NCBI GenBank assembly: GCA_035354275.1
Contig: DAOQAU010000065.1
Coordinates: forward strand, 1-7,850
Source of the DNA: DAOQAU01 sp035354275
GTDB lineage: Bacteria; Cyanobacteriota; Vampirovibrionia; Gastranaerophilales; Gastranaerophilaceae
Direction of reading: 5' to 3'
Length of the DNA: 7,850 bases
The notes beneath the pieces are model-generated. The model had not been told where the DNA came from, ran no database searches, and worked only from the letters and a program-made list of their open reading frames with translations. This document shows positions 1 through 5,458 of this stretch, in pieces (within the stretch, counting starts at the first letter, position 1; every line of letters begins with the position of its first letter). The translations under genes and the position numbers were made by a program.

Positions 1-97
1 GATTTACTTTTACAACATCTTCCACAGAAAATACTGCTTCACAAATTGATTCACATGCGCCACAAGCAATGCATCCGTCTTCGATTTTTACATTCAT
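1..97 (-). CDS. Ferredoxin, [4Fe-4S] type (partial, N-terminal 32 residues)
   Basis: Small iron-sulfur electron carrier, cut by the left edge of the window. Reading leftwards from the ATG at 97, the first 32 residues begin MNVKIEDGCIACGACESICE. They contain Cys9, Cys12, Cys15 and Cys19 in the order CxxCxxCxxxC, followed by EAVFSVED. This pattern fits single-cluster ferredoxins of the Fer4_13/Fer4_15 kind, whose last cluster ligand lies near the C-terminus, although a two-cluster protein cannot be excluded because the rest is missing. The usual proline after the fourth cysteine is replaced by Glu20. A good ribosome binding site (AGGAGA, 110-105) lies 7 bases before the ATG. The gene follows deoB on the same strand but is separated by 88 bases holding its own promoter, so it is probably a separate unit. 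Redox partner unknown. Confidence 0.85.
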   Translation of the reverse strand, partial: MNVKIEDGCIACGACESICEAVFSVEDVVKVN

Positions 98-129
98 TTT
101 AATTTCTCCTTATTTCTAATATATGAAAA

Positions 130-163
130 AGTAAACAAAAAGTTTACTAAATCGATTATAGCA
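130..163 (-). promoter_or_regulatory. Ferredoxin promoter (extended -10) with adjacent palindrome
   Basis: On the minus strand TGCTATAAT (163-155) is an ideal extended -10 element; no good -35 is seen, which is usual for this class. Transcription would start near 148. Exactly there begins an inverted repeat, AGTAAAC, five bases, GTTTACT (148-130), with perfect 7-base arms. Its position at the start site fits a repressor operator, or a small hairpin in the 5' leader. The regulator is not known. Confidence 0.6.
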
Positions 164-185
164 AGAACAAATTAAAAATCCAGTG

Positions 186-1367
186 TTAAGATAACCAATC
201 TTTTACAATTTTTGCAATGTAGTCAAAACCTATTATCAAATCCAAATCTTCAGGGATTATATTTTTATGATAGAAAAGTGCAGGGACGTACTCGCGAGTG
301 TGATCTGTTCCTTCAACTGTGGGATCACAGCCGTGATCAGCGGTTATTATAAGTAAATCATCGTCTTTTAAATTTTTAATTATTTCGCCCAAATAGACAT
401 CAATTTCTTCCAGTGCCGCTCCGTAGCCTTTTGCATCGTTTCTGTGCCCATAGAGCATATCTGTGTCAACAAGATTTGTGAAAATGAGTGAAGGGTGAGC
501 GGTGAGCGGTGAACTGTAGTCTTTGTATTTAATCTCTTCCAAGTTCAACTCTTCTTTAACCGCCTGAAGCGTTAATTCCAAACCTTCTTTGTTGTTTCCT
601 ATGTGAATAGCATGAGTTATTCCCGATTTTGCAAAAATGTCTTCAATCTTTCCTATTGCAATGACTTTTCCGCCAGAGTCTTTAATTTCATTGAGCAATG
701 TGGGCTTAGAAGGCACCATGGAATAATCTCTTCTGTCTTTGGAAATTCTTGTAGGCTTACCCTCAATTATTTTATAAGGTCTTGCTATAACCCTTGAAAC
801 ATTCCACCCGCCCTCATCCAAGATATTTCTTGCAACTTCACACCATTGATAAAGGGTTTCAAGCGGTATCATATCTGTGTCAACAGCTATTTGAAAAACG
901 CTGTCGGCTGAAGTATAAACAATCGGATAGAGCGTTTTTTGGTGTTTTTCATTTAAATCTTCAATAATTTGTGTACCGCTGGCCGGATAATTCCCCAAAA
1001 TTGCTCCGCAGCCTGTTTTTTCGATAAATTCGTGGATGAGTTCGTTTGGAAAGCCTTGTGGGAACGTCGCAAAAGGTTTGTCAAGAACAAGCCCTGCTAT
1101 TTCCCAGTGTCCTGTTGTAGTATCTTTGCCTTTGGATTTTTCGGCAAGTGTTGCATATTTACCGAGTGGTTTTTCGACTTTCTTCAAACCTTGAAAAGTT
1201 TGAATATTGCCAAGCCCAAGCTTTTCCAAATTTGGCAAATTCAGTCCGCTGTTAAATTCGCAGACATTTTTGAGCGTATTGCATTCAAAAACGTCATTGT
1301 ACTCCTTGCAATCGGGCATTGCACCTATTCCCATTGAATCTATGACGACTATAATTGCTCGTTTCAT
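186..1367 (-). CDS. deoB: Phosphopentomutase
   Basis: Interconverts ribose 1-phosphate and ribose 5-phosphate (and the deoxy forms), linking nucleoside phosphorolysis to central sugar metabolism; cytosolic, Mn-dependent, alkaline phosphatase superfamily. The protein is 393 aa, full length. Visible active-site elements are Asp10 in VVIDSMGIGA, the phosphorylated threonine Thr85 in GKDTTTGHWEIAG, Asp303 and His308 in NLVDTDMLYGHRND, Asp344-His345 in ITADHGCDP and His356 in DHTRE. Spacing among the last five matches the Bacillus cereus enzyme as I recall it (D286, H291, D327, H328, H339), but they are shifted by about 17 residues relative to Thr85. Part of this shift comes from a period-7 DNA repeat coding for residues 285-294 (SSPLTAHPSL) just before the strand LIFTNLVD. 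The start codon lies one base after the antitoxin stop, with only a weak GAGAGAGA as ribosome binding site and no promoter seen, suggesting co-transcription with the toxin-antitoxin pair. Confidence 0.97.
   Translation of the reverse strand: MKRAIIVVIDSMGIGAMPDCKEYNDVFECNTLKNVCEFNSGLNLPNLEKLGLGNIQTFQGLKKVEKPLGKYATLAEKSKGKDTTTGHWEIAGLVLDKPFATFPQGFPNELIHEFIEKTGCGAILGNYPASGTQIIEDLNEKHQKTLYPIVYTSADSVFQIAVDTDMIPLETLYQWCEVARNILDEGGWNVSRVIARPYKIIEGKPTRISKDRRDYSMVPSKPTLLNEIKDSGGKVIAIGKIEDIFAKSGITHAIHIGNNKEGLELTLQAVKEELNLEEIKYKDYSSPLTAHPSLIFTNLVDTDMLYGHRNDAKGYGAALEEIDVYLGEIIKNLKDDDLLIITADHGCDPTVEGTDHTREYVPALFYHKNIIPEDLDLIIGFDYIAKIVKDWLS
488..515 (-). repeat. Period-7 tandem repeat inside deoB
   Basis: Four head-to-tail 7-base units fit NNYTCAC when read on the coding (minus) strand; the two central ones are identical (CGCTCAC) and the outer ones are AGTTCAC and CCTTCAC. 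They encode deoB residues 285-294. The same unit, also four times, occurs at 3920-3947 in the M14 peptidase gene. Three units make 21 bases, which is the smallest gain that keeps a reading frame. Confidence 0.85.
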
Positions 1368-1368
1368 T

Positions 1369-1689
1369 TTAGCATTCTCTCTCTTTTAGTATAGGCTTGG
1401 CTTCCAATTTAAAACCTAAACTTACAATAATCTTAAATAAAGTATTCAGATTCGGAACAGCTTTGGCGTTAAAAATTCTATAAAGATGTTCTCTGTTAAT
1501 GTCGGCTTCTTTGGAAAAATCAATAACACTGCCTTGAGCTTTAACAAGCCTTTTTATTGAAAGTGCAAGAGCATCGGAATCTGAGTCTTTTGCATACTCT
1601 TCCAATGCACTGTTAAGGTATTCGGTAGCAAAATCCTTATCAGACGACAGCCTTGAAATTATATATTCATCAAATTTTTGATTTTTCAT
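1369..1689 (-). CDS. HTH antitoxin of a HigBA-like toxin-antitoxin pair
   Basis: Antitoxin and probable autorepressor, partner of the toxin gene upstream. The protein has 106 aa. The N-terminal part (about 1-50) is polar and acidic, as expected for the toxin-binding region. Residues 53-93 form an Xre-type helix-turn-helix of the 'putative addiction module antidote' family (COG3636 type): SKEADINREHLYRIF for the recognition region, then the typical PNLNTLFKIIVSLGFKL. Its ATG overlaps the toxin stop by four bases (ATGA), and it has its own ribosome binding site (AAGGAAA) about 7-9 bases upstream, which would favour antitoxin synthesis. The toxin-first order is typical of HigBA-like pairs. The stop codon is one base before deoB. 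The family is clear; binding to the palindrome at 2024-2041 is inferred. Confidence 0.88.
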   Translation of the reverse strand: MKNQKFDEYIISRLSSDKDFATEYLNSALEEYAKDSDSDALALSIKRLVKAQGSVIDFSKEADINREHLYRIFNAKAVPNLNTLFKIIVSLGFKLEAKPILKEREC

Positions 1690-2015
1690 TTTTGTTTCCT
1701 TTCCTTGTATTTTTTATAGTATTCAGTTGCTTTTTTAATATCTTTTTCTTGAGATGATTTATCTCCGCCTGTCAACAAGATAATTATTTTTGTGGTTTCT
1801 TCGGCAAAATAAATCCTGTACCCCGAACCTGCAAAAAATCTAAGCTCATTAATTGATTCTTTAAGTTTTTTAAAATCGCCGTAATGCCCTATTTCAATTC
1901 TTTCAAGTCTTGCCGTTATTTTTGCTTGACTTTTTATATCAAGCTTTTCAAACCATTCTAAAAAAGGTTTTTTACCCGTTTCGGTTGTATAAATTTCAAT
2001 TTCTTTTTTTAACAT
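1686..2015 (-). CDS. RelE/HigB-like toxin (phage Gp49-like, addiction module killer protein)
   Basis: Toxin of a type II toxin-antitoxin system, expected to be a small ribosome-dependent or related mRNA endonuclease that slows translation when the antitoxin is lost. The 109 residues follow the family signature closely: IYTTETGKKPFLEWFEKL near the N-terminus, AKITARLERIEIGHYGDFKKL (31-51), ELR at 57-59, GYRIYF at 65-70, GGDKSSQ at 83-89 and a helical DIKKATEYY end. Length is normal, with no truncation, so the toxin is probably intact. No ribosome binding site precedes the ATG at 2015, and the promoter -10 box ends only six bases before it, so the message is probably leaderless. Residue-level catalysis is not assigned, since RelE-fold toxins vary at these positions. 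Confidence 0.9.
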   Translation of the reverse strand: MLKKEIEIYTTETGKKPFLEWFEKLDIKSQAKITARLERIEIGHYGDFKKLKESINELRFFAGSGYRIYFAEETTKIIILLTGGDKSSQEKDIKKATEYYKKYKERKQK

Positions 2016-2021
2016 AAATAT

Positions 2022-2050
2022 ATTGTAGCGTAAAAGCTACATTATGTCAA
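2022..2050 (-). promoter_or_regulatory. Toxin-antitoxin promoter with overlapping palindromic operator
   Basis: On the minus strand a perfect -35 TTGACA (2050-2045), a 17-base spacer and -10 TACAAT (2027-2022) form a near-consensus sigma-70 promoter. An inverted repeat TGTAGC, six bases, GCTACA (2041-2024) covers much of the spacer and part of the -10 box, so bound antitoxin or toxin-antitoxin complex would block RNA polymerase. The predicted start is at or next to the toxin ATG (2015). Confidence 0.85.
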
Positions 2051-2061
2051 GTATTTCGAAT

Positions 2062-2089
2062 TTTACATTTGCCTTATTTGTGATTTAAT
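2062..2089 (+). promoter_or_regulatory. Likely nusB promoter
   Basis: TTTACA (2062-2067), a 16-base spacer and TTTAAT (2084-2089) preceded by TGA (2081-2083, extended -10) form a plausible promoter, with a start near 2096 and a leader of about 25 bases. It lies back to back with the toxin promoter; the two -35 boxes are about 12 bases apart, so repression of one could affect the other. Confidence 0.5.
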
Positions 2090-2120
2090 TGTAGTACAGA
2101 TTACAAATGAGGGCAGAATC

Positions 2121-2780
2121 ATGCAGGCACGAAGAGCGGCGCGGGAATTGGCTTTAATACTTTTTTCGCAGTTTGATAACAAAATTACAAATTATTCAAA
2201 AGCCGATTTTGAAGAAATTATACTTAAATCGGTAAGAATTCTCACAAATAACGCAAGCGAAGATTTAAAGCTGACTTTAGGCGCGTTGTTTAATATAAAA
2301 GAATTTATAGAAAATTACGAAGCGGATCACGAAACAAACCTGCAAAGACCTTTGGAAGTTTCAAATCTACCTGTGCCTGTTCCTATGACATCTGATATGA
2401 CAGGAAGAATTGACGAGATGATTGAAATTGCAGAAAAAGCTTTGCTTGCGCTTGAAATAGCAGAATTTGCAACGCTTGAAAGCCAAAATGACGTAAAAAA
2501 TTACGCGATTTTAATAGCAGAGCAATTCAAAGAACATCACGACTTTGTTGACGCCCAGATTCAAAAATTTGCCAAGGGCTGGGATATTCAGAGACTTGTC
2601 AAAATGGACAAAGATATTTTACGAATCGCCATAATTGAACTTTTGTACATAAAAGACGCACCTATGAAAGTTATTGTTGATGAGGCACTTGAACTTGCAA
2701 AAAAATATTCCACAGACGACAGTTCGTCATTTATTAACGGGATTTTAGCTAAAGTTATTGTCGAAAACGGGGTGGGTTAA
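2121..2780 (+). CDS. nusB: Transcription antitermination factor NusB, cyanobacterial type
   Basis: RNA-binding all-helical protein that pairs with NusE (ribosomal protein S10) on boxA RNA, chiefly to keep RNA polymerase reading through rRNA operons. At 219 aa it is much longer than E. coli NusB (139 aa). Residues 1-20 (MQARRAARELALILFSQFDN) are the usual arginine-rich start, which contributes to RNA binding. Residues 25-125 contain an extended helical and partly proline-rich segment (LPVPVPM at 83-89). Residues 126-215 are the conserved half: WDIQRLVKMDKDILRIA (154-170), IVDEALELAKKYS, FINGIL (204-209). This arrangement matches cyanobacterial NusB and is the main lineage clue in the window. 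The start is supported by GAGGG at 2109-2113, seven bases upstream. It is followed after a palindromic repeat by ftsY. Confidence 0.95.
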   Translation: MQARRAARELALILFSQFDNKITNYSKADFEEIILKSVRILTNNASEDLKLTLGALFNIKEFIENYEADHETNLQRPLEVSNLPVPVPMTSDMTGRIDEMIEIAEKALLALEIAEFATLESQNDVKNYAILIAEQFKEHHDFVDAQIQKFAKGWDIQRLVKMDKDILRIAIIELLYIKDAPMKVIVDEALELAKKYSTDDSSSFINGILAKVIVENGVG

Positions 2781-2796
2781 GGTTTTCGTCTTTTAC

Positions 2797-2882
2797 GTCT
2801 TTGCGAGGAGCGAAGCGACGCGGCAATCTAAGCACTTTTCTACGTTTTTTGGATTGCTTCACCCTAAAGGGTTCGCAACGAC
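2797..2882. repeat. Imperfect palindromic dispersed-type repeat between nusB and ftsY
   Basis: This 86-base element, far richer in GC than its surroundings, is bounded by inverted ends: GTCTTTGCGA (2797-2806) against TCGCAACGAC (2873-2882), 9 of 10 pairing. An inner pair, GCAATC (2823-2828) and GATTGC (2852-2857), is perfect. The left arm has GAGGAGCGAAGCGACG; the right arm contains a small hairpin ACCCT-AA-AGGGT (2861-2872). The wording (TTGCGAGGAGCGAAGCGACG, GCAATC) is that of a well-known kind of dispersed intergenic palindrome seen in many unrelated bacterial genomes. It has no coding capacity. Transcribed, it would fold into a long hairpin between nusB and ftsY. It could be a processing site or partial terminator, but it has no T-run directly after the stem. 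Confidence 0.85.
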
Positions 2883-2903
2883 AAATTAAAAATAGGAAAA
2901 TGA

Positions 2904-3821
2904 ATGTTTAATTTTTTCGGACTAAAACTTGATAAACTTAAAGAAACCGTATCAGAAACCGCACACACATTGGTTGATAATGTTGTTAATGCAGTCGAAG
3001 AAGAAGCTGAATTTTCCGAATTTGTGCTCGATGATATGGAAGATTTGCTCATCAGAGCCGATTTGGGAGTAAATTATGCATCTGAACTTGTTGACAAACT
3101 TAGAAACCAAGACAGAATTAAGCCTTCTGCGGTGAAAAATTATCTTAGAGGAGAATTTTTGAATGCGCTTCATTTCGCAGGCGATACTAAGATTAATTAT
3201 AAAGAAAATTCATTAAATATTTATTTTATCTCAGGTGTAAACGGCGTGGGAAAAACCACTTTGATAGGTAAATTGGCTTATCGTTTTAAGCAGGAAGGCA
3301 AAAAAGTTTTAATCGCAGCAGGCGACACATTCCGCGCAGCAGCAGAAGAACAGCTTGACATTTGGTCAAAAAGAGCAGACGCTGATATTGTCCGCAGGGA
3401 TAAAGCAGATCCTGCTTCTGTAGTTTTTGAAGCTATACAAAAAGCAAAAGACGAAAATTATGATATAATTCTTGTTGATACCGCAGGACGTTTGCAAAAT
3501 AAGTTTAATCTTATGGAAGAGCTTGCAAAAATCAAAGCGGTAATCGACAAAAATGCACCTGAAAGTTTGCGCGAATGTATTTTAGTACTTGATGCAAACA
3601 CAGGACAAAACGGACTTCAACAGGCAAAAGTTTTTCAAGAAGCGGTGAATTTGACATCGGTTGCGCTTACAAAACTTGACGGCTCTGCAAAAGGTGCAAT
3701 AGTCTTAGCGGTGGCAAAAGAGCTTAAATTACCCGTTAAACTGATAGGCGTCGGTGAAAAAATGGAAGATTTAAAAGATTTTAATCCGGATGACTTTATT
3801 GAAGCTTTGTTTGCAAAATAA
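2904..3821 (+). CDS. ftsY: Signal recognition particle receptor FtsY
   Basis: SRP-type GTPase that docks SRP-ribosome complexes at the membrane so that inner-membrane proteins are inserted during translation. The 305 aa comprise an N-terminal helical N domain (about 1-95, with DDMEDLLIRADLGVNYASEL) and the G domain. Visible motifs: P-loop GVNGVGKTT (111-119), the I-box region DTFRAAAEEQL (141-151), DTAGR (192-196), TKLDG (256-260) and the closing GVGE (282-285), then DLKDFNPDDFIEAL. The acidic A domain found in E. coli FtsY is absent, as in many short FtsY proteins; membrane contact would rest on the amphipathic N-terminal helix (MFNFFGLKLDKLKE). The start is set by AGGA at 2894-2897, six bases upstream; another ATG at 2900 is out of frame and closes at once. 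The stop overlaps the ribosome binding site of the next gene, so both are likely in one operon. Confidence 0.97.
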   Translation: MFNFFGLKLDKLKETVSETAHTLVDNVVNAVEEEAEFSEFVLDDMEDLLIRADLGVNYASELVDKLRNQDRIKPSAVKNYLRGEFLNALHFAGDTKINYKENSLNIYFISGVNGVGKTTLIGKLAYRFKQEGKKVLIAAGDTFRAAAEEQLDIWSKRADADIVRRDKADPASVVFEAIQKAKDENYDIILVDTAGRLQNKFNLMEELAKIKAVIDKNAPESLRECILVLDANTGQNGLQQAKVFQEAVNLTSVALTKLDGSAKGAIVLAVAKELKLPVKLIGVGEKMEDLKDFNPDDFIEALFAK

Positions 3822-3831
3822 GGAGTAAAAA

Positions 3832-4503
3832 ATGGAAAACATTGAAATATTAAAAAGAACACTATCCAAAAACGGACATGAAATAATATTGGTTGAGCAA
3901 GCCAAAAAAGAGAATATTCCGCTCACGGCTCACGGTTCACAACTCACCGTTCTAATAATAGGTGTTGTCCACGGAGATGAACCCCAAGGTAAATTTTTAA
4001 TTGAAAATTATCTGCAAAATACCGAATCTAAATCTAAAAATCGTTTGCTTTTCATTCCCTGTCTTAATCCTGACGGGCTTGAAAATAATACACGTTCAAA
4101 CTCTAACGGAGTTGATATTAACAGAAATTTTCCGACAAAAAATTGGGGCGGCGGTGATTGTGAAGTAACTTCAAATTTCTACGGCGGTGAAAGCCCTGCC
4201 TCTGAAATAGAAACAAAATTTATATTAGAAATCATGAAAGAATATTCACCTGATGTAATTTTAACGCTTCACTCCCCTTACAGGGTTGTAAATTACGATG
4301 GGCCCGCAAAAGAAACGGCAGAAAAAATCGGACAGATTATGGGGTATCCCGTTTCCTCCGATATAGGCTATTCAACTCCGGGCAGTTTTGGAACTTACGC
4401 CGGAGTTGAAAGAAATATTCCTATAATTACTCTTGAATTGGATGATAAAATCAGTATTTATAATTTAATTTTACCTATTAAACAACTTTTTGAAGAAATT
4501 TGA
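3832..4503 (+). CDS. M14-family zinc carboxypeptidase, MpaA-like
   Basis: Predicted zinc peptidase, most like the murein-peptide amidase MpaA group that cuts the gamma-D-glutamyl-diaminopimelate bond in recycled cell-wall peptides. The substrate is inferred, not shown. The 223 aa carry the M14 set: zinc ligands His47 and Glu50 in VVHGDEPQG, the substrate-binding NRNFP with Arg98, zinc ligand His147 in LTLHSPY, and catalytic Glu202 in ITLELDD. NPDGLENNTRSNSNGVDINRNFP and GGESPASEIETKF are typical of the group. No signal peptide is seen, so it should be cytoplasmic. Residues 30-39 (PLTAHGSQLT) are encoded by a period-7 DNA repeat, just before the strand leading to His47. It follows ftsY after 10 bases with ribosome binding site AAGGAG at 3820-3825. 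Its last 33 bases overlap the end of the convergent 170-aa gene. Confidence 0.9.
   Translation: MENIEILKRTLSKNGHEIILVEQAKKENIPLTAHGSQLTVLIIGVVHGDEPQGKFLIENYLQNTESKSKNRLLFIPCLNPDGLENNTRSNSNGVDINRNFPTKNWGGGDCEVTSNFYGGESPASEIETKFILEIMKEYSPDVILTLHSPYRVVNYDGPAKETAEKIGQIMGYPVSSDIGYSTPGSFGTYAGVERNIPIITLELDDKISIYNLILPIKQLFEEI
3920..3947 (+). repeat. Period-7 tandem repeat inside the M14 peptidase gene
   Basis: Four consecutive 7-base units fit NNYTCAC: CGCTCAC, GGCTCAC, GGTTCAC and AACTCAC. They encode residues 30-39 of the peptidase. One unit (CGCTCAC) is identical to the central units of the repeat in deoB at 488-515, and the frame relative to the repeat is the same, giving PLTAH in both proteins. 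Confidence 0.85.
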
Positions 4504-4983
4504 TATAGGTGAACCTTGATTAGATGCAGAAGGAAAAGTCACTCCAAATAATCTATGATTATTTGTTCTATTATTTGTAAGATATACGCCGAATCCGTTT
4601 TCATCACAGCTTCCGTCAATAACTGAACCGTCTTCATCTTGTGTTTTCTTTATTCTGCAGTCGGCTCCTTCTTCATTAAGCCTTCTATTAGCATCATCGA
4701 CATAATTTCTATGTCTTCCGTTCACGAAAACTCTTGTGTCATTTCTGTCAATAACACTATCCTGAGTTGAATTAAATGTGCTCAAACACAGCCTCTCATC
4801 TTCATGTATATTTATTTGGTTTACTCTTTTACCTTTATAATAAGTTCCGTTTTCTTTGACATTATAAGTTAAACCATTAACGTCAATTTTTGAACCAACC
4901 GGCATATTATAGTTTTTATTTATTCCGTGGTCAACATCGTGAAAGATAACATTTGTTTGTACTTTTCTTGGTCTGATTTCCAT
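4471..4983 (-). CDS. Hypothetical protein, 170 aa, polar
   Basis: I do not recognise this protein. It is very polar, rich in Asn, Asp and Arg, with no signal peptide, membrane segment or known catalytic motif. The N-terminal 60 residues look strand-rich and include two similar short runs, VNGLTYNVKENGTYYKGKRV. The central part has RNDTRVFVNGRHRNYVDDANRRLNEEG. Three cysteines (66, 109, 126) are widely spaced. Residues 150-162 are Ser/Pro/Asn-rich and look flexible, and the protein closes with an amphipathic basic tail, NFFKKLFNR (162-170). A strong ribosome binding site (AGGGAGG, 4997-4991, seven bases upstream) and an upstream promoter support it as a real gene. Its 3' end overlaps the convergent M14 gene by 33 bases. 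It stands alone on its strand here, so context gives no function. Confidence 0.75.
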   Translation of the reverse strand: MEIRPRKVQTNVIFHDVDHGINKNYNMPVGSKIDVNGLTYNVKENGTYYKGKRVNQINIHEDERLCLSTFNSTQDSVIDRNDTRVFVNGRHRNYVDDANRRLNEEGADCRIKKTQDEDGSVIDGSCDENGFGVYLTNNRTNNHRLFGVTFPSASNQGSPISNFFKKLFNR

Positions 4984-5015
4984 TTTTAATCCTCCCTAAA
5001 TAATTAAATATCCTC

Positions 5016-5045
5016 TATATACTTTTAAAGTTTTTTTTATAACAA
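5016..5045 (-). promoter_or_regulatory. Likely promoter of the 170-aa gene
   Basis: Minus-strand -35 TTGTTA (5045-5040), an 18-base A-rich spacer and -10 TATATA (5021-5016) lie upstream of the strong ribosome binding site at 4997-4991. Start near 5009 and a leader of about 26 bases. In such AT-rich DNA a chance match is possible. Confidence 0.45.
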
Positions 5046-5173
5046 AAATTGCTTATAAATTCTAAAACATTATTTATCTAAACTTATAAAGCAGCAAAAA
5101 CAAATATTTTAATCACTTTACATTTGTTAACAAAATTTTTTATTGCTTTATAAAAGTTTTTATTTTTAATTTA

Positions 5174-5182
5174 TGTTATACT
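5174..5182 (+). promoter_or_regulatory. Likely promoter of the PC4-like gene and priA (extended -10)
   Basis: TGTTATACT is a good extended -10 element with a start expected near 5189, giving a leader of about 27 bases. No clear -35 is seen at the right distance. A perfect 12-base palindrome TTTGTTAACAAA (5123-5134) lies about 50 bases upstream, between the divergent promoters. Confidence 0.5.
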
Positions 5183-5215
5183 TTTTTCGTATAAAAATTT
5201 AAGAAGGAGAGAGAA

Positions 5216-5458
5216 ATGGCGCAAGAACCAAAAATTATAGCTACAATACCTAGAAGTGCGACGGAACAATTACAAATTTCAATAAACGAGTACAAGGGAA
5301 AAAGTTACCTTGACATGAGAATTTTTTACACAACTGATGACGGTGCAAATTGGCTTCCGACAAAAAAAGGTGTAACTTGTTCTCCCGAAAATATCGAAGT
5401 TTTAAAAGATGCAATAGATGAAGCAATGAAAGAGTTCATGAGCATTGAAGAGGAATAA
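5216..5458 (+). CDS. PC4/p15-like ssDNA-binding protein
   Basis: Small (80 aa) protein of the transcriptional coactivator PC4 family (PF02229 type), which in bacteria and eukaryotes forms dimers that bind single-stranded DNA without marked sequence preference. Residues 6-52 read as the family's sheet: KIIATIPRSATEQLQISINEYKG, YLDMRIFY, W46, then the characteristic PTKKGVT turn (48-54). Residues 56-75 form the closing helix (SPENIEVLKDAIDEAMKEF). The tail is acidic (SIEEE). The start is well set by AAGGAG at 5204-5209. The stop codon directly abuts the ATG of priA, so the two are almost certainly co-transcribed and probably translationally coupled. A joint role on single-stranded DNA at stalled forks is an inference from this context. 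A general transcription role, as suggested for eukaryotic PC4, is the alternative. Confidence 0.85.
   Translation: MAQEPKIIATIPRSATEQLQISINEYKGKSYLDMRIFYTTDDGANWLPTKKGVTCSPENIEVLKDAIDEAMKEFMSIEEE

Noticed and set aside
488..515. The heptamer runs as a CRISPR or minisatellite locus
   Set aside because: Four 7-base units with no spacers and an intact reading frame do not make a CRISPR array; they are short tandem repeats in coding DNA.
969..1337. Open frame of 122 codons on the plus strand opposite deoB
   Set aside because: It runs antisense within a clearly conserved deoB, has no ribosome binding site and a composition (Phe/Cys-rich) typical of the reverse of a coding strand.
2845..2903. A promoter for ftsY inside or after the palindromic repeat
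   Set aside because: TTGCTT at 2855-2860 has no -10-like hexamer at 16-18 bases, and the DNA after the repeat is too short for a full promoter.
2952..3173. Minus-strand open frame opposite ftsY (also 2864-3052 and 3635-3862)
   Set aside because: These mirror conserved FtsY codons; the protein sequences are low in complexity and no expression signals precede them.
5123..5134. TTTGTTAACAAA palindrome as a defined operator
   Set aside because: It is perfect but made almost only of A and T in a very AT-rich intergenic region, and lies about 50 bases upstream of the expected start; noted, but not called as a site.
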